Positions 1-6,201 of a stretch of DNA of 11,944 nt are shown piece by piece. Every line of letters begins with the position of its first letter. The stretch's first letter is position 1. The DNA comes from Erysipelotrichaceae bacterium (lineage in GTDB: Bacteria > Bacillota_I > Bacilli_A > Erysipelotrichales > Erysipelotrichaceae), in contig JAILBD010000220.1 in assembly GCA_024681275.1 (NCBI GenBank), positions 1 through 11,944 on the forward strand. Reading direction: 5' to 3'. Both the position numbers and the translations under genes were made by a program. The notes beneath the pieces are model-generated. The model had not been told where the DNA came from and ran no database searches. It was given only the letters and a program-made list of their open reading frames with translations.

Positions 1-1923
1 CCTCTTCGACTGGTTCAGGATCGCATCCTCGACCAGATTTCTGGCCAGACGTCCGTTTCCGGAGTTCGGATCGTTCTTGGCCTGGATGAGCGTGAAATAA
101 TCCTGCAGAGGACGCAGAGCATCTTCCGCGATCACGTAATCCTTGCCCTTGGCGATCGACTTGCTTATGAGCATCAGCTCTTCTCCGGTGTAGTCGGAGA
201 ATTCGATGACATTTGCGAAACGGGATTTCAGACCGGAGTTCGCCTCCAGGAAATCCTTCATTTCCTTGGTATAACCGGCCAGTATGACGATCAGGTCATC
301 GCGGTGGTCTTCCATCGCCTTGACCAGCGTATCGATCGCCTCCAGGCCGAAGGAATCATCCTTGCCTCTGTACAGGGAGTAGGCCTCATCGATGAAAAGG
401 ACACCGCCCAAAGCGGACTGGATGACCGACATCGTCAAAGGAGCGGTATGGCCGACGTATTTGCCGACCAGATCAGCCCTGGTGACTTCGACCAGCTGAC
501 CCTGTTTGAGGATGCCGCAAGCCTTCATCATCCTGGAGACCAGTCTGGCGATCGTCGTCTTGCCGGTACCTGGATTGCCTGTAAAGATCATGTGCTTGGA
601 GATCTCGTTGGTCTTGAGACCCTTCTGCTTTCTGATCTGATTGATCTTGATCAGATTCTCCAGAGACAGGAGATAGTTCTTGACATCATCGAGACCGACG
701 ATATCGTCAAGCTCTCTCTGTATCTCCTCGCGCTCTGCCCGGGTATCGTCGATGATATCCAGATCCAGAGCCAACTCATTGAAGACGGCCTTGATCGTCT
801 GATCATAGCTGATCTTCACTCTTTCCACCTCGTCGTGTTTCAAAGCGATATCGACCATCTCGTTGTAGATCTTCTTGACCGTCGGAGACAGGGAATCGAT
901 ACCATCGTTTGGTTCATAGATCGACTTGAGATAGTCTTTGACTGAATCATCGACTTCCAGTTTGATCTCCAGCTGGTTGCCGCATCTGGTGATCAGAGAA
1001 TCGATGAGCTGATCGATGATCCTGACCAGAGCCTCTTCATCCAGTTTCTTGGTCTGCACCTTGTCATCGATCTTCTCAATGAAAGATTTGCCGAAGACAT
1101 CCATGAGCTTGGTCGGGTTCTTCTCGGAAACAAAGACCAGCACTTTGTCATTGCCATTGAGCCTGTCGATGATATCGCCGGACAGCGTATTGGTCGCCTC
1201 GACGAGCTGATTGTTCTTCAAGGTATAACGCTTGCTCAGGACACAGTTTCCTTCCATGACCAGTTCTGACAGCATCCTGTTGAAGATCGGGGAAGCTTCC
1301 TCGAAGTTTTCGATCAGGATGATCGGATTCTTTCCGCTCAAAGCGACATAGATATCCTGCAGAAAAAGCACTTCCTGCGCACTGGACTGGTAGCGGGACA
1401 TATCCAGTTCGATGACCTCGCTGGACACGCTGAGACCGTATTTCTTCAGCAGAGTCCCCATCGTATAGACCATCTGATGGCGGCCTGTGCCATTGGTACC
1501 GTAGAGGATGATGCTGTTGCGGATCTTCTGCGGATCGGAACCGACGACATAAGGTCTTCTGAAAGCCGTCGTCAGCGCCTTGCATGCTTCGTCTTCACCG
1601 ATGATCGTCTCGGAAAGATCCTTGTAGATGTTGTCAAAGACTTCCTTGGAAGCCTTGCCCAGAACGACCGTCTCCGGTGTTTCGATCTTGATATTGAAAT
1701 CCTTCTCGATATCGTACTTCAGTCTTTTGAGATCTTCATCGGAATAATTGAACTTCTTCGTCATCTCCTCAATATCCTTCTGGTTCTGCAAAAGGATCTT
1801 GTTGAGCTCGCTCTCGGTATCCTTCAGGATATCGACAGAATCATTGTAGATATTAGAAAAACTGCTTCTCCTTTTAGAGAAGAGTTCTTCCATCATCTTT
1901 TCTTTTTCATCATGTACTGACAT
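1..1923 (-). CDS. Two-module AAA+ ATPase: degenerate ClpB/ClpA-like domain fused to SpoVK/CbbX-like domain (3' end cut by window edge)
   Basis: Direct translation of the minus strand gives 641 codons without a stop, starting at ATG 1923-1921 and leaving the window in frame. Residues about 1-95 are charged and probably coiled coil. Residues about 105-390 resemble a Clp/Hsp100 AAA module: IIGEDEACKAL (107-117), a Walker A-like GTNGTGRHQ (142-150), DMSRYQ (174-179), a Walker B position reading IILIEN (201-206), a sensor-1 Asn (N245), and FIEKID around K284 where Clp proteins have FLNRID. The catalytic Lys, Walker B acids and arginine finger are all replaced, so this module probably does not hydrolyse ATP. 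The second module is canonical SpoVK/CbbX: DIVGLDDVK (407-415), GNPGTGKTT (449-457, K455), LFIDEAYSLY (509-518), AGYTKEM (549-555) and GNGRLARNLVE (622-632). By comparison with SpoVK, only a few dozen residues should be missing. The start lies 1 base after the stop of the preceding gene, with an AGGA ribosome site about 10 bases upstream. The family role is ATP-driven protein remodelling; the substrate is unknown. Confidence 0.9.
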   Translation of the reverse strand, partial: MSVHDEKEKMMEELFSKRRSSFSNIYNDSVDILKDTESELNKILLQNQKDIEEMTKKFNYSDEDLKRLKYDIEKDFNIKIETPETVVLGKASKEVFDNIYKDLSETIIGEDEACKALTTAFRRPYVVGSDPQKIRNSIILYGTNGTGRHQMVYTMGTLLKKYGLSVSSEVIELDMSRYQSSAQEVLFLQDIYVALSGKNPIILIENFEEASPIFNRMLSELVMEGNCVLSKRYTLKNNQLVEATNTLSGDIIDRLNGNDKVLVFVSEKNPTKLMDVFGKSFIEKIDDKVQTKKLDEEALVRIIDQLIDSLITRCGNQLEIKLEVDDSVKDYLKSIYEPNDGIDSLSPTVKKIYNEMVDIALKHDEVERVKISYDQTIKAVFNELALDLDIIDDTRAEREEIQRELDDIVGLDDVKNYLLSLENLIKINQIRKQKGLKTNEISKHMIFTGNPGTGKTTIARLVSRMMKACGILKQGQLVEVTRADLVGKYVGHTAPLTMSVIQSALGGVLFIDEAYSLYRGKDDSFGLEAIDTLVKAMEDHRDDLIVILAGYTKEMKDFLEANSGLKSRFANVIEFSDYTGEELMLISKSIAKGKDYVIAEDALRPLQDYFTLIQAKNDPNSGNGRLARNLVEDAILNQSKR

Positions 1924-1924
1924 A

Positions 1925-2437
1925 CTATAATTTCCTGATCATTTCAGCGCTGATCCTCTGCATCAGCAGCTCCTTGGAACGCTTAAGGGCCTTCAGGACA
2001 TAAGCCAGACCATCATAATAGCCCTTATCATACAGAGCGGAATGAGAATTGTACTTGTTCAGCTCATCATTGACTCTCGCCTCGATGACATAGAGATCCT
2101 TGGAATTCTGATAGGCATCCCCATAATACTTCTCCAGCGCATCCTTGTGGCCTTCAACATAGGCGTTCACGTTCTTGGTCCCGTAAGAGACATTCTCAAT
2201 GATGCATCTGAAACACTCGAAACGGGTATCAAAAGCACCGAGCTTGTCAGGGATCCTCGGTCTGGAGACCAGGCTCGGATCTGAAGTGCTCGTATAAGTG
2301 TGGACCTTGACCTCTTCTCTTCTGTCCTCTTCATCCTTGACTGAATCGAGTGTCGAAAAGATATCGTCGATATCCATCTTCTTCTGCTTCTCGACCTGTT
2401 CGACCAGTTTGAACATATCGATCTTTTTATCAGGCAT
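1925..2437 (-). CDS. Hypothetical protein, 170 residues, middle gene of the XpaC-AAA+ unit
   Basis: I do not recognise this family. The protein is soluble by appearance, with no signal peptide or membrane segment. Residues 1-45 are strongly charged and probably helical. Residues 46-65 look like a flexible Ser/Thr/Pro linker. Residues 68-170 look like a helical domain containing CFRC (75-78) and a Tyr/Gly-rich stretch DKGYYDGLAY (137-146) leading into a basic C-terminal helix. Its ATG shares one base with the TAA stop of the XpaC-like gene (TAATG), and its own TAG stop is followed after one base by the AAA+ start. The three genes are therefore almost certainly co-transcribed and translationally coupled. 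Context suggests an adaptor or partner of the XpaC-like and AAA+ proteins, but this is inference. Confidence 0.85.
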   Translation of the reverse strand: MPDKKIDMFKLVEQVEKQKKMDIDDIFSTLDSVKDEEDRREEVKVHTYTSTSDPSLVSRPRIPDKLGAFDTRFECFRCIIENVSYGTKNVNAYVEGHKDALEKYYGDAYQNSKDLYVIEARVNDELNKYNSHSALYDKGYYDGLAYVLKALKRSKELLMQRISAEMIRKL

Positions 2438-3390
2438 TATTTGACCTCCTTAAAGGGAGTCTCCACCAGTCCGTCCTGCTTAAGCAGGGACTGCAGAGTG
2501 TTGATATCGGCATTCAGATTCATATAGTCGCTCTCATGCAGAGAGTTGTAGATCGTCTTGAGCGCTTCGTTGATCAGCTTGATCGTCTTGACCAGCTGAG
2601 TCTCGCACTTCTTGAATTCCTCGTTCTTGATCGCGGAATCGGAAAGGCGCTTGTAATTCTCCAGGATGCCGACCAGGATCGGCAGATAGTATTCATAAAG
2701 CTTGTTCAGCTTCGGATCGACCGTTCCATCTTCCCTGTCAACGATGTCGATCTGTTTCAACAGTTCACAGGTCTGATAGAGACCATTGGTGACTTCTTCG
2801 TTGGAAAGTCCCTTGTTCAGATTGTTGATCTGATCGATGAACTTCTCCGCATCCGAAAAATTGTCGACCTTCTCCTTGACCTCGGTCTTCTTCTTCTCTT
2901 CCTTGACCTTTCCGCCCTTCTTGGCCAGCTGGCTCAAAGCAGCGATGACCTTGTCATAAGCCTCCGGATAGTAAGATTTGAATTCCTTCAGCTGACAGAC
3001 CTTTTCGCCCTTGTAGGAGATGTAAAGATTGTCAACAGTCGTATAAGTTCCACTCTGTGTCGAAACAGAGATGTCATCAAACAGGATCAACGCAACATTA
3101 TCTTTGAAATATTCTGATAAAACCTTATCGACCTGGGCATTCTTCGCGTTTTTGACATAGGAGGTCGATTTCTTGCTTTTGACATTGGAAGCCCTTCTGC
3201 TGTTATATGTATCCTGCTCACCAAACATCAGTCTGATGAATTTGAAAAGCCCGAAAAAGACCAGAGCCATGACGACGCTAGGAACGATCAGCCCGAAAAT
3301 CAGCAATCCGCCGCTTTCAAAAAGCCAATCCAGAATGCTCATTATGATGATAAATCCGAATATTCCGATACCGCCTCTTCTTCTTCTCAT
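2437..3390 (-). CDS. xpaC: XpaC-like membrane protein (5-bromo-4-chloroindolyl phosphate hydrolysis protein family)
   Basis: 317 residues. A basic N terminus (MRRRR) is followed by two closely spaced hydrophobic segments at about 8-24 and 28-56, predicting a membrane hairpin with the bulk of the protein in the cytoplasm. Residues 60-85 are a basic linker, about 86-155 form a small mixed domain, and 158-175 are a Lys/Glu-rich linker. Residues about 177-310 are helical and resemble the XpaC family, with a KLYEYYLPILVGILENY stretch (230-246) and a C-terminal helix reading NADINTLQSLLKQDGL (293-308). XpaC was named for an effect on indolyl-phosphate hydrolysis; its molecular function is not settled. 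In many Firmicutes it sits beside telA (toxic-anion resistance), but no telA is visible here. The start ATG has no ribosome site in front of it and a TATAAT box lies only 9 bases upstream, so the mRNA may be leaderless. It is the first gene of the three-gene unit. Confidence 0.8.
   Translation of the reverse strand: MRRRRGGIGIFGFIIIMSILDWLFESGGLLIFGLIVPSVVMALVFFGLFKFIRLMFGEQDTYNSRRASNVKSKKSTSYVKNAKNAQVDKVLSEYFKDNVALILFDDISVSTQSGTYTTVDNLYISYKGEKVCQLKEFKSYYPEAYDKVIAALSQLAKKGGKVKEEKKKTEVKEKVDNFSDAEKFIDQINNLNKGLSNEEVTNGLYQTCELLKQIDIVDREDGTVDPKLNKLYEYYLPILVGILENYKRLSDSAIKNEEFKKCETQLVKTIKLINEALKTIYNSLHESDYMNLNADINTLQSLLKQDGLVETPFKEVK
2445..2451 (-). promoter_or_regulatory. Ribosome binding site of the 170-residue protein, inside the XpaC-like gene
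   Basis: AAGGAGG on the minus strand, 7 bases before the ATG at 2437. It lies within the last codons of the upstream gene, so initiation is likely coupled to translation of that gene. Confidence 0.8.
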
Positions 3391-3399
3391 AACAGTACT

Positions 3400-3405
3400 A
3401 TTATA
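3400..3405 (-). promoter_or_regulatory. Candidate -10 box (TATAAT) for the xpaC-like operon
   Basis: Perfect TATAAT on the minus strand, ending 9 bases before the xpaC-like ATG. No good -35 hexamer is seen at 16-18 bases. If used, transcription would begin within about 3 bases of the start codon. Confidence 0.5.
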
Positions 3406-3447
3406 TCATCATACGATTATCAAACGAGTGCTAATTATCATTATTGT

Positions 3448-3477
3448 TCACTTGCATTTCACTTTTTTATATATAAT
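3448..3477 (+). promoter_or_regulatory. Candidate sigma-A promoter for the amphipathic helix protein
   Basis: Perfect TATAAT at 3472-3477 in a very A/T-rich stretch. The best -35 match is the weak TTCACT at 3448-3453 with an 18-base spacer. The box lies 23 bases before the ATG, giving a short leader that still contains the strong ribosome site. Confidence 0.55.
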
Positions 3478-3483
3478 AAATAT

Positions 3484-3491
3484 AAAGGAGG
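3484..3491 (+). promoter_or_regulatory. Strong ribosome binding site
   Basis: AAAGGAGG, 9 bases before the ATG at 3501. Its near-perfect complementarity to the 16S tail suggests high translation and fixes the start codon. Confidence 0.85.
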
Positions 3492-3500
3492 TATTCTGAT

Positions 3501-4100
3501 ATGACAAAATTTGAGGATACTGTAAAAGAAATGGAATCTCAGGTCGAAGATCTCGAAAAGGATCTCGCTGAAAAGACTGAGCAATTAGATGAAGCAGGTA
3601 AAGAAAAAGCCAGAGCACTCGTTGAAAAGACTGAAGAAGCTATTAAGTCATCTATAGAAAAAGTGAAAGGCATCATCAACGACGTCCAGGAAGATGAAAA
3701 GCTGGATGAATTCCTTGATAAAGTAAAAGCTAAATCAATGGAAGCTGTTGACTTCACAAAAGGAAAAGTTGCTGAACTCACTGCAAAAGCTGACAAAGAC
3801 AACAGGCTTGACAAGTTAGGCGAAGACATCATGGCTGAATTCGACAAACTGAAAGAAACAGAAGCTTTCAAGAAGACTGCCGAATTCCTGAACGACATCT
3901 CAGCAAAAGTCACTGACTATCTCAACAAACCGGAAGTTCAGAATGCTATCAACAAGGCTAAGACGACAACGATCAACATCGCTGAAAAAGGTGTCGAAGG
4001 CCTGAAGAAAGCTCTTGAACCAAAAGAGGCTCCGGCTCAGGAAGCTCCTGCAGAGGAAGCTCCGGTCGAAGTACCTGTTGAAGAAGGACCTAAAGAATAA
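3501..4100 (+). CDS. Amphipathic-helix, LEA/apolipoprotein-like protein with Ala-Pro-Glu tail (hypothetical)
   Basis: 199 residues with no Cys or Trp and no signal or membrane segment. Residues 1-172 are almost continuous Lys/Glu/Ala-rich amphipathic helix with loosely repeated units: DEKLDEFLDKVKAK (65-78), DNRLDKLGEDIMAEF (100-114), TEAFKKTAEFLNDISAKV (120-137) and KPEVQNAINKAKTT (143-156). Residues 173-199 form a low-complexity acidic tail built on APAQEAPAEEAPVEVPVEE. Proteins of this type (YtxH-like, phasin-like, LEA-like) are often stress or surface-coating proteins, but I cannot assign a family by eye and give no function. The gene is monocistronic, with its own promoter, a strong ribosome site and a strong terminator, which suggests abundant expression. 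Its codon use (AAA, GAA, GCT, GTT) differs from the ATC/CTG/AAG-rich neighbours, as expected for a highly expressed gene. It is the only plus-strand gene here. Confidence 0.85.
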   Translation: MTKFEDTVKEMESQVEDLEKDLAEKTEQLDEAGKEKARALVEKTEEAIKSSIEKVKGIINDVQEDEKLDEFLDKVKAKSMEAVDFTKGKVAELTAKADKDNRLDKLGEDIMAEFDKLKETEAFKKTAEFLNDISAKVTDYLNKPEVQNAINKAKTTTINIAEKGVEGLKKALEPKEAPAQEAPAEEAPVEVPVEEGPKE

Positions 4101-4123
4101 TAATACTGATTCCATGGATTTTC

Positions 4124-4147
4124 AAAGCCCGGCATTGCCGGGCTTTT
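4124..4147. terminator. Bidirectional rho-independent terminator between the helix protein and guaD
   Basis: Perfect 10-base stem AAAGCCCGGC / GCCGGGCTTT (4124-4133 and 4137-4146) with an ATT loop. It is followed by T-rich sequence on the plus strand and has A/T ends on both strands. It lies 23 bases after the plus-strand stop and 8 bases beyond the guaD stop, so it can end both convergent transcripts. Confidence 0.92.
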
Positions 4148-4154
4148 CTCATCT

Positions 4155-5447
4155 TCAGATCTCAAGCAATTGCTGATAGACCTTCTCAGGATCGACCAGT
4201 CTGCCATCGATATATCTTTCAAGGATGTTCCTCTCATCTCCGATATAGCAGAAACGCTCCAGAGCATCTTCAAGGGAAGTCGCATATTCCCTATCCAGCA
4301 TGTTCTCCACGACCAGGGCATTGAAACGATAGCCTTTTTCCAGCTTGCCCGCTCTGTCAAACACGGAAGCTCCGCAGACTGTCGCCATGTAGAACGCATT
4401 GGCCAGACGGATCCGCTCATAATCCTCTTCGTAGAACTCTTTCATCTTCGAGATCTGCGTTGCCCGGGCGACCTGTCGGTAAATGCCCAGGAAATGACCG
4501 CCGCCCACATCGGAACCCAAAGCGATCTTCAGACCCTTTTTATGCATGGACGCTGCCGGCATGATACCGGCCGTGATGTTGGAGGTGGCATCCGGACAGT
4601 GCACGCTGATGCCATCATACTCCTTCAGGATCCTCTCTTCGGTCTCGGTCGGGAAGATGACATGGGCAAAGATCTTCGGACCCTTCCCTTGCAGCAGACC
4701 GCATTTCTCGTAGATCTCTCCATCCGAACTGAATTCCGGATACAGCTCCCTGGCCCATGCCGCCTCGGCTTTGGATTCGACCAGATGGGTCTGAACACCG
4801 ACATCATAGATCTTCGCCAGTTCGCCGAGACCTTCCATCAGTTTTCTGGAACAGGTAGGCGCAAAACGCGGTGTCAGGATCGGTTTCACTCTCTCATAGC
4901 CCATATGATCCCTGATGAATTTCTCTGTTTTCCTCAATGAGACCTCCGTCTCATCCACATAGTAATCCGGAGAATTCATATCCATATTCACAAGACCTGT
5001 ATAGGCGTAAAGACCGCTCTTTTCCAGCATCCTGAACAGCAGGTCACAGGCCTCGTAGTGGATCGTCGTGAACAGGGAGAGATGAAAGGAACCATGCAAG
5101 AGAAAATCCCTGATCAGCCTGGCATAGACGCTCCGGGCATATGAGATATCCTGATAATTCGCCTCCTGCGGGAAAGTGTAATTGTTCAGCCAGTCAAAGA
5201 GGAGGCAGTCCATTCCTATCCCTCTTTGCGGATACTGCGCCGCATGCATATGCAGATCCGAGAAGGCGGGAATGATCAGACCATTTCCATGATCTTTGAC
5301 TTCATATCCTCTGTATCCTTCATTCAAAATCTCTGAGACTTCTCTGATGAAACCATCCTCCACCACGATATAGCCGTTGGGGATGATCCTCAGTTTTTCA
5401 TATGATTCGCTGCTGATGATATTGCCCTTATATACCTTGATACTCAT
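4155..5447 (-). CDS. guaD: Guanine deaminase (amidohydrolase superfamily)
   Basis: 430 residues, full length for the family. The enzyme hydrolyses guanine to xanthine and ammonia in the cytoplasm, a step of purine salvage and nitrogen release. Visible metal and active-site landmarks are the HxH motif in SDLHMHAAQYPQRG (H66, H68), the guanine-deaminase segment GIGMDCLLFDWLNNYTFP (76-93), LTPRFAPTCS (191-200, R194), VQTHLVESKAEAAW (H221, E224), AHVIFPT (H262), HCPDATSNITAG (283-294), and the metal-binding Asp in GSDVGGG (D313). All expected ligands are present, so it should be active. The start is set by AAGGAGAT (5453-5460), 5 bases before the ATG. The gene appears monocistronic: a terminator precedes it and the 4124-4147 hairpin follows it. 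No purine riboswitch fits in the 65-base upstream gap. Confidence 0.96.
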   Translation of the reverse strand: MSIKVYKGNIISSESYEKLRIIPNGYIVVEDGFIREVSEILNEGYRGYEVKDHGNGLIIPAFSDLHMHAAQYPQRGIGMDCLLFDWLNNYTFPQEANYQDISYARSVYARLIRDFLLHGSFHLSLFTTIHYEACDLLFRMLEKSGLYAYTGLVNMDMNSPDYYVDETEVSLRKTEKFIRDHMGYERVKPILTPRFAPTCSRKLMEGLGELAKIYDVGVQTHLVESKAEAAWARELYPEFSSDGEIYEKCGLLQGKGPKIFAHVIFPTETEERILKEYDGISVHCPDATSNITAGIMPAASMHKKGLKIALGSDVGGGHFLGIYRQVARATQISKMKEFYEEDYERIRLANAFYMATVCGASVFDRAGKLEKGYRFNALVVENMLDREYATSLEDALERFCYIGDERNILERYIDGRLVDPEKVYQQLLEI

Positions 5448-5475
5448 CCGGGATCTCCTTTTTTCTTATGGGATT

Positions 5476-5481
5476 ATTATA
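5476..5481 (-). promoter_or_regulatory. Candidate -10 box (TATAAT) for guaD
   Basis: Perfect TATAAT on the minus strand, 28 bases before the guaD ATG, leaving room for the AAGGAGAT ribosome site. No convincing -35 is present; that region is occupied by the terminator hairpin of the upstream operon. Confidence 0.5.
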
Positions 5482-5486
5482 CACAA

Positions 5487-5508
5487 GAAAAGGCGTTTCG
5501 AACGCCTT
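5487..5508 (-). terminator. Rho-independent terminator of the PASTA/ABC operon
   Basis: Minus-strand hairpin with an 8-base stem AAGGCGTT / AACGCCTT (5508-5501 and 5497-5490) and a 3-base loop, running into TTTTC on the minus strand. It starts 4 bases after the TAA of the ATPase gene. Confidence 0.85.
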
Positions 5509-5512
5509 GTCT

Positions 5513-6190
5513 TTAAGTCAGATCTGTCAGTTTTCCGTCTCTGAGAAGGGCTCTCTGATCCGACATGGCTGAGACCGTGTCGGAGTGCGTCACGACGATG
5601 ATCGTCTTGGAGAACTCGTGAGAGAGCTCCTTGAAGATCGCGATGATCTCCTTCTCTGTCGCCGTATCCAGGTTTCCCGTAGGCTCGTCCGCGAAGATCA
5701 GGTTGACATTGGAAGCCAGCGATCTGGCGATAGCCACTCGCTGCTGCTCACCACCGGAAAGCTGATTGACCATGCGATCAGCCTTCGACTTCACGATACC
5801 GAAACGGGCCAGCAGATTGTAAGCCACATTCTTCCTGTCCTTCGGCAGCTTGTTGTCCGTCTCGGACATCGCCAGCATGACATTCTCCAGAGCCGTCAGA
5901 TAAGAGATCAGATTGTACTGCTGAAAGACGATCGAGATCGAATTCCTTCTGTATTTGTGAAGGCCGATCTCCTTGATGTTCTTCCCATCAAAATAGATCT
6001 CGCCGCTGTTTGGCGTATCCAGACCCGCAATGATCGATAGCAGTGTCGTCTTTCCGGAACCGGAAGGACCCAGGACTGTGTAGAAACGGCCGGCTTCAAA
6101 ACTGTAGGAGAGATCCTTCAGGATCTGTCTTTCGTAGCCACCATCGATATATGAATAATTGATATTTTCCAGTCTTAATATATCCGACAT
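5513..6190 (-). CDS. ABC transporter ATP-binding protein, LolD/MacB type
   Basis: 225 residues, a complete single nucleotide-binding domain. From the ATG at 6190: Walker A GPSGSGKTT (41-49, K47), Q-loop Q90, signature LSGGE (144-148), Walker B LIFADE with catalytic E169, the DEPTGNLD segment typical of the MacB/LolD/FtsE group, and switch H202. It should power the FtsX-type permease encoded just upstream. A GTG six bases earlier would extend the frame by two residues, but it overlaps the AGGAGG ribosome site, so ATG at 6190 is chosen. The ribosome site overlaps the permease stop codon and the gap is 9 bases. It is the last gene of the operon and is followed by a terminator. Confidence 0.96.
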   Translation of the reverse strand: MSDILRLENINYSYIDGGYERQILKDLSYSFEAGRFYTVLGPSGSGKTTLLSIIAGLDTPNSGEIYFDGKNIKEIGLHKYRRNSISIVFQQYNLISYLTALENVMLAMSETDNKLPKDRKNVAYNLLARFGIVKSKADRMVNQLSGGEQQRVAIARSLASNVNLIFADEPTGNLDTATEKEIIAIFKELSHEFSKTIIVVTHSDTVSAMSDQRALLRDGKLTDLT

Positions 6191-6195
6191 GAGCA

Positions 6196-6201
6196 CCTCC
6201 T
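6196..6201 (-). promoter_or_regulatory. Ribosome binding site that decides the ATPase start
   Basis: AGGAGG on the minus strand, 5 bases before the ATG at 6190. The in-frame GTG at 6196-6194 shares a base with this site and cannot be served by it. Confidence 0.85.

Noticed and set aside
304..945. Plus-strand open frame of 213 codons
   Set aside because: It lies opposite the second AAA module of the minus-strand ATPase, whose Walker and sensor motifs are unmistakable. It has no ribosome site or family features.
1148..1585. Minus-strand open frame of 145 codons
   Set aside because: It is another frame of the same strand inside the AAA+ gene; the AAA+ frame gives coherent Clp-like motifs across this stretch.
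4037..4420. Minus-strand open frame crossing the end of guaD and into the plus-strand gene
   Set aside because: It runs through the strong terminator at 4124-4147 and is out of frame with guaD; composition is implausible.
4170..4940. Plus-strand open frame of 256 codons
   Set aside because: It is antisense to guaD, which retains all metal and active-site residues. The frame reflects codon bias of the opposite strand.
5448..5512. Possible purine riboswitch before guaD
   Set aside because: The gap is only 65 bases and is filled by a terminator hairpin, a -10 box and a ribosome site; a purine aptamer does not fit.
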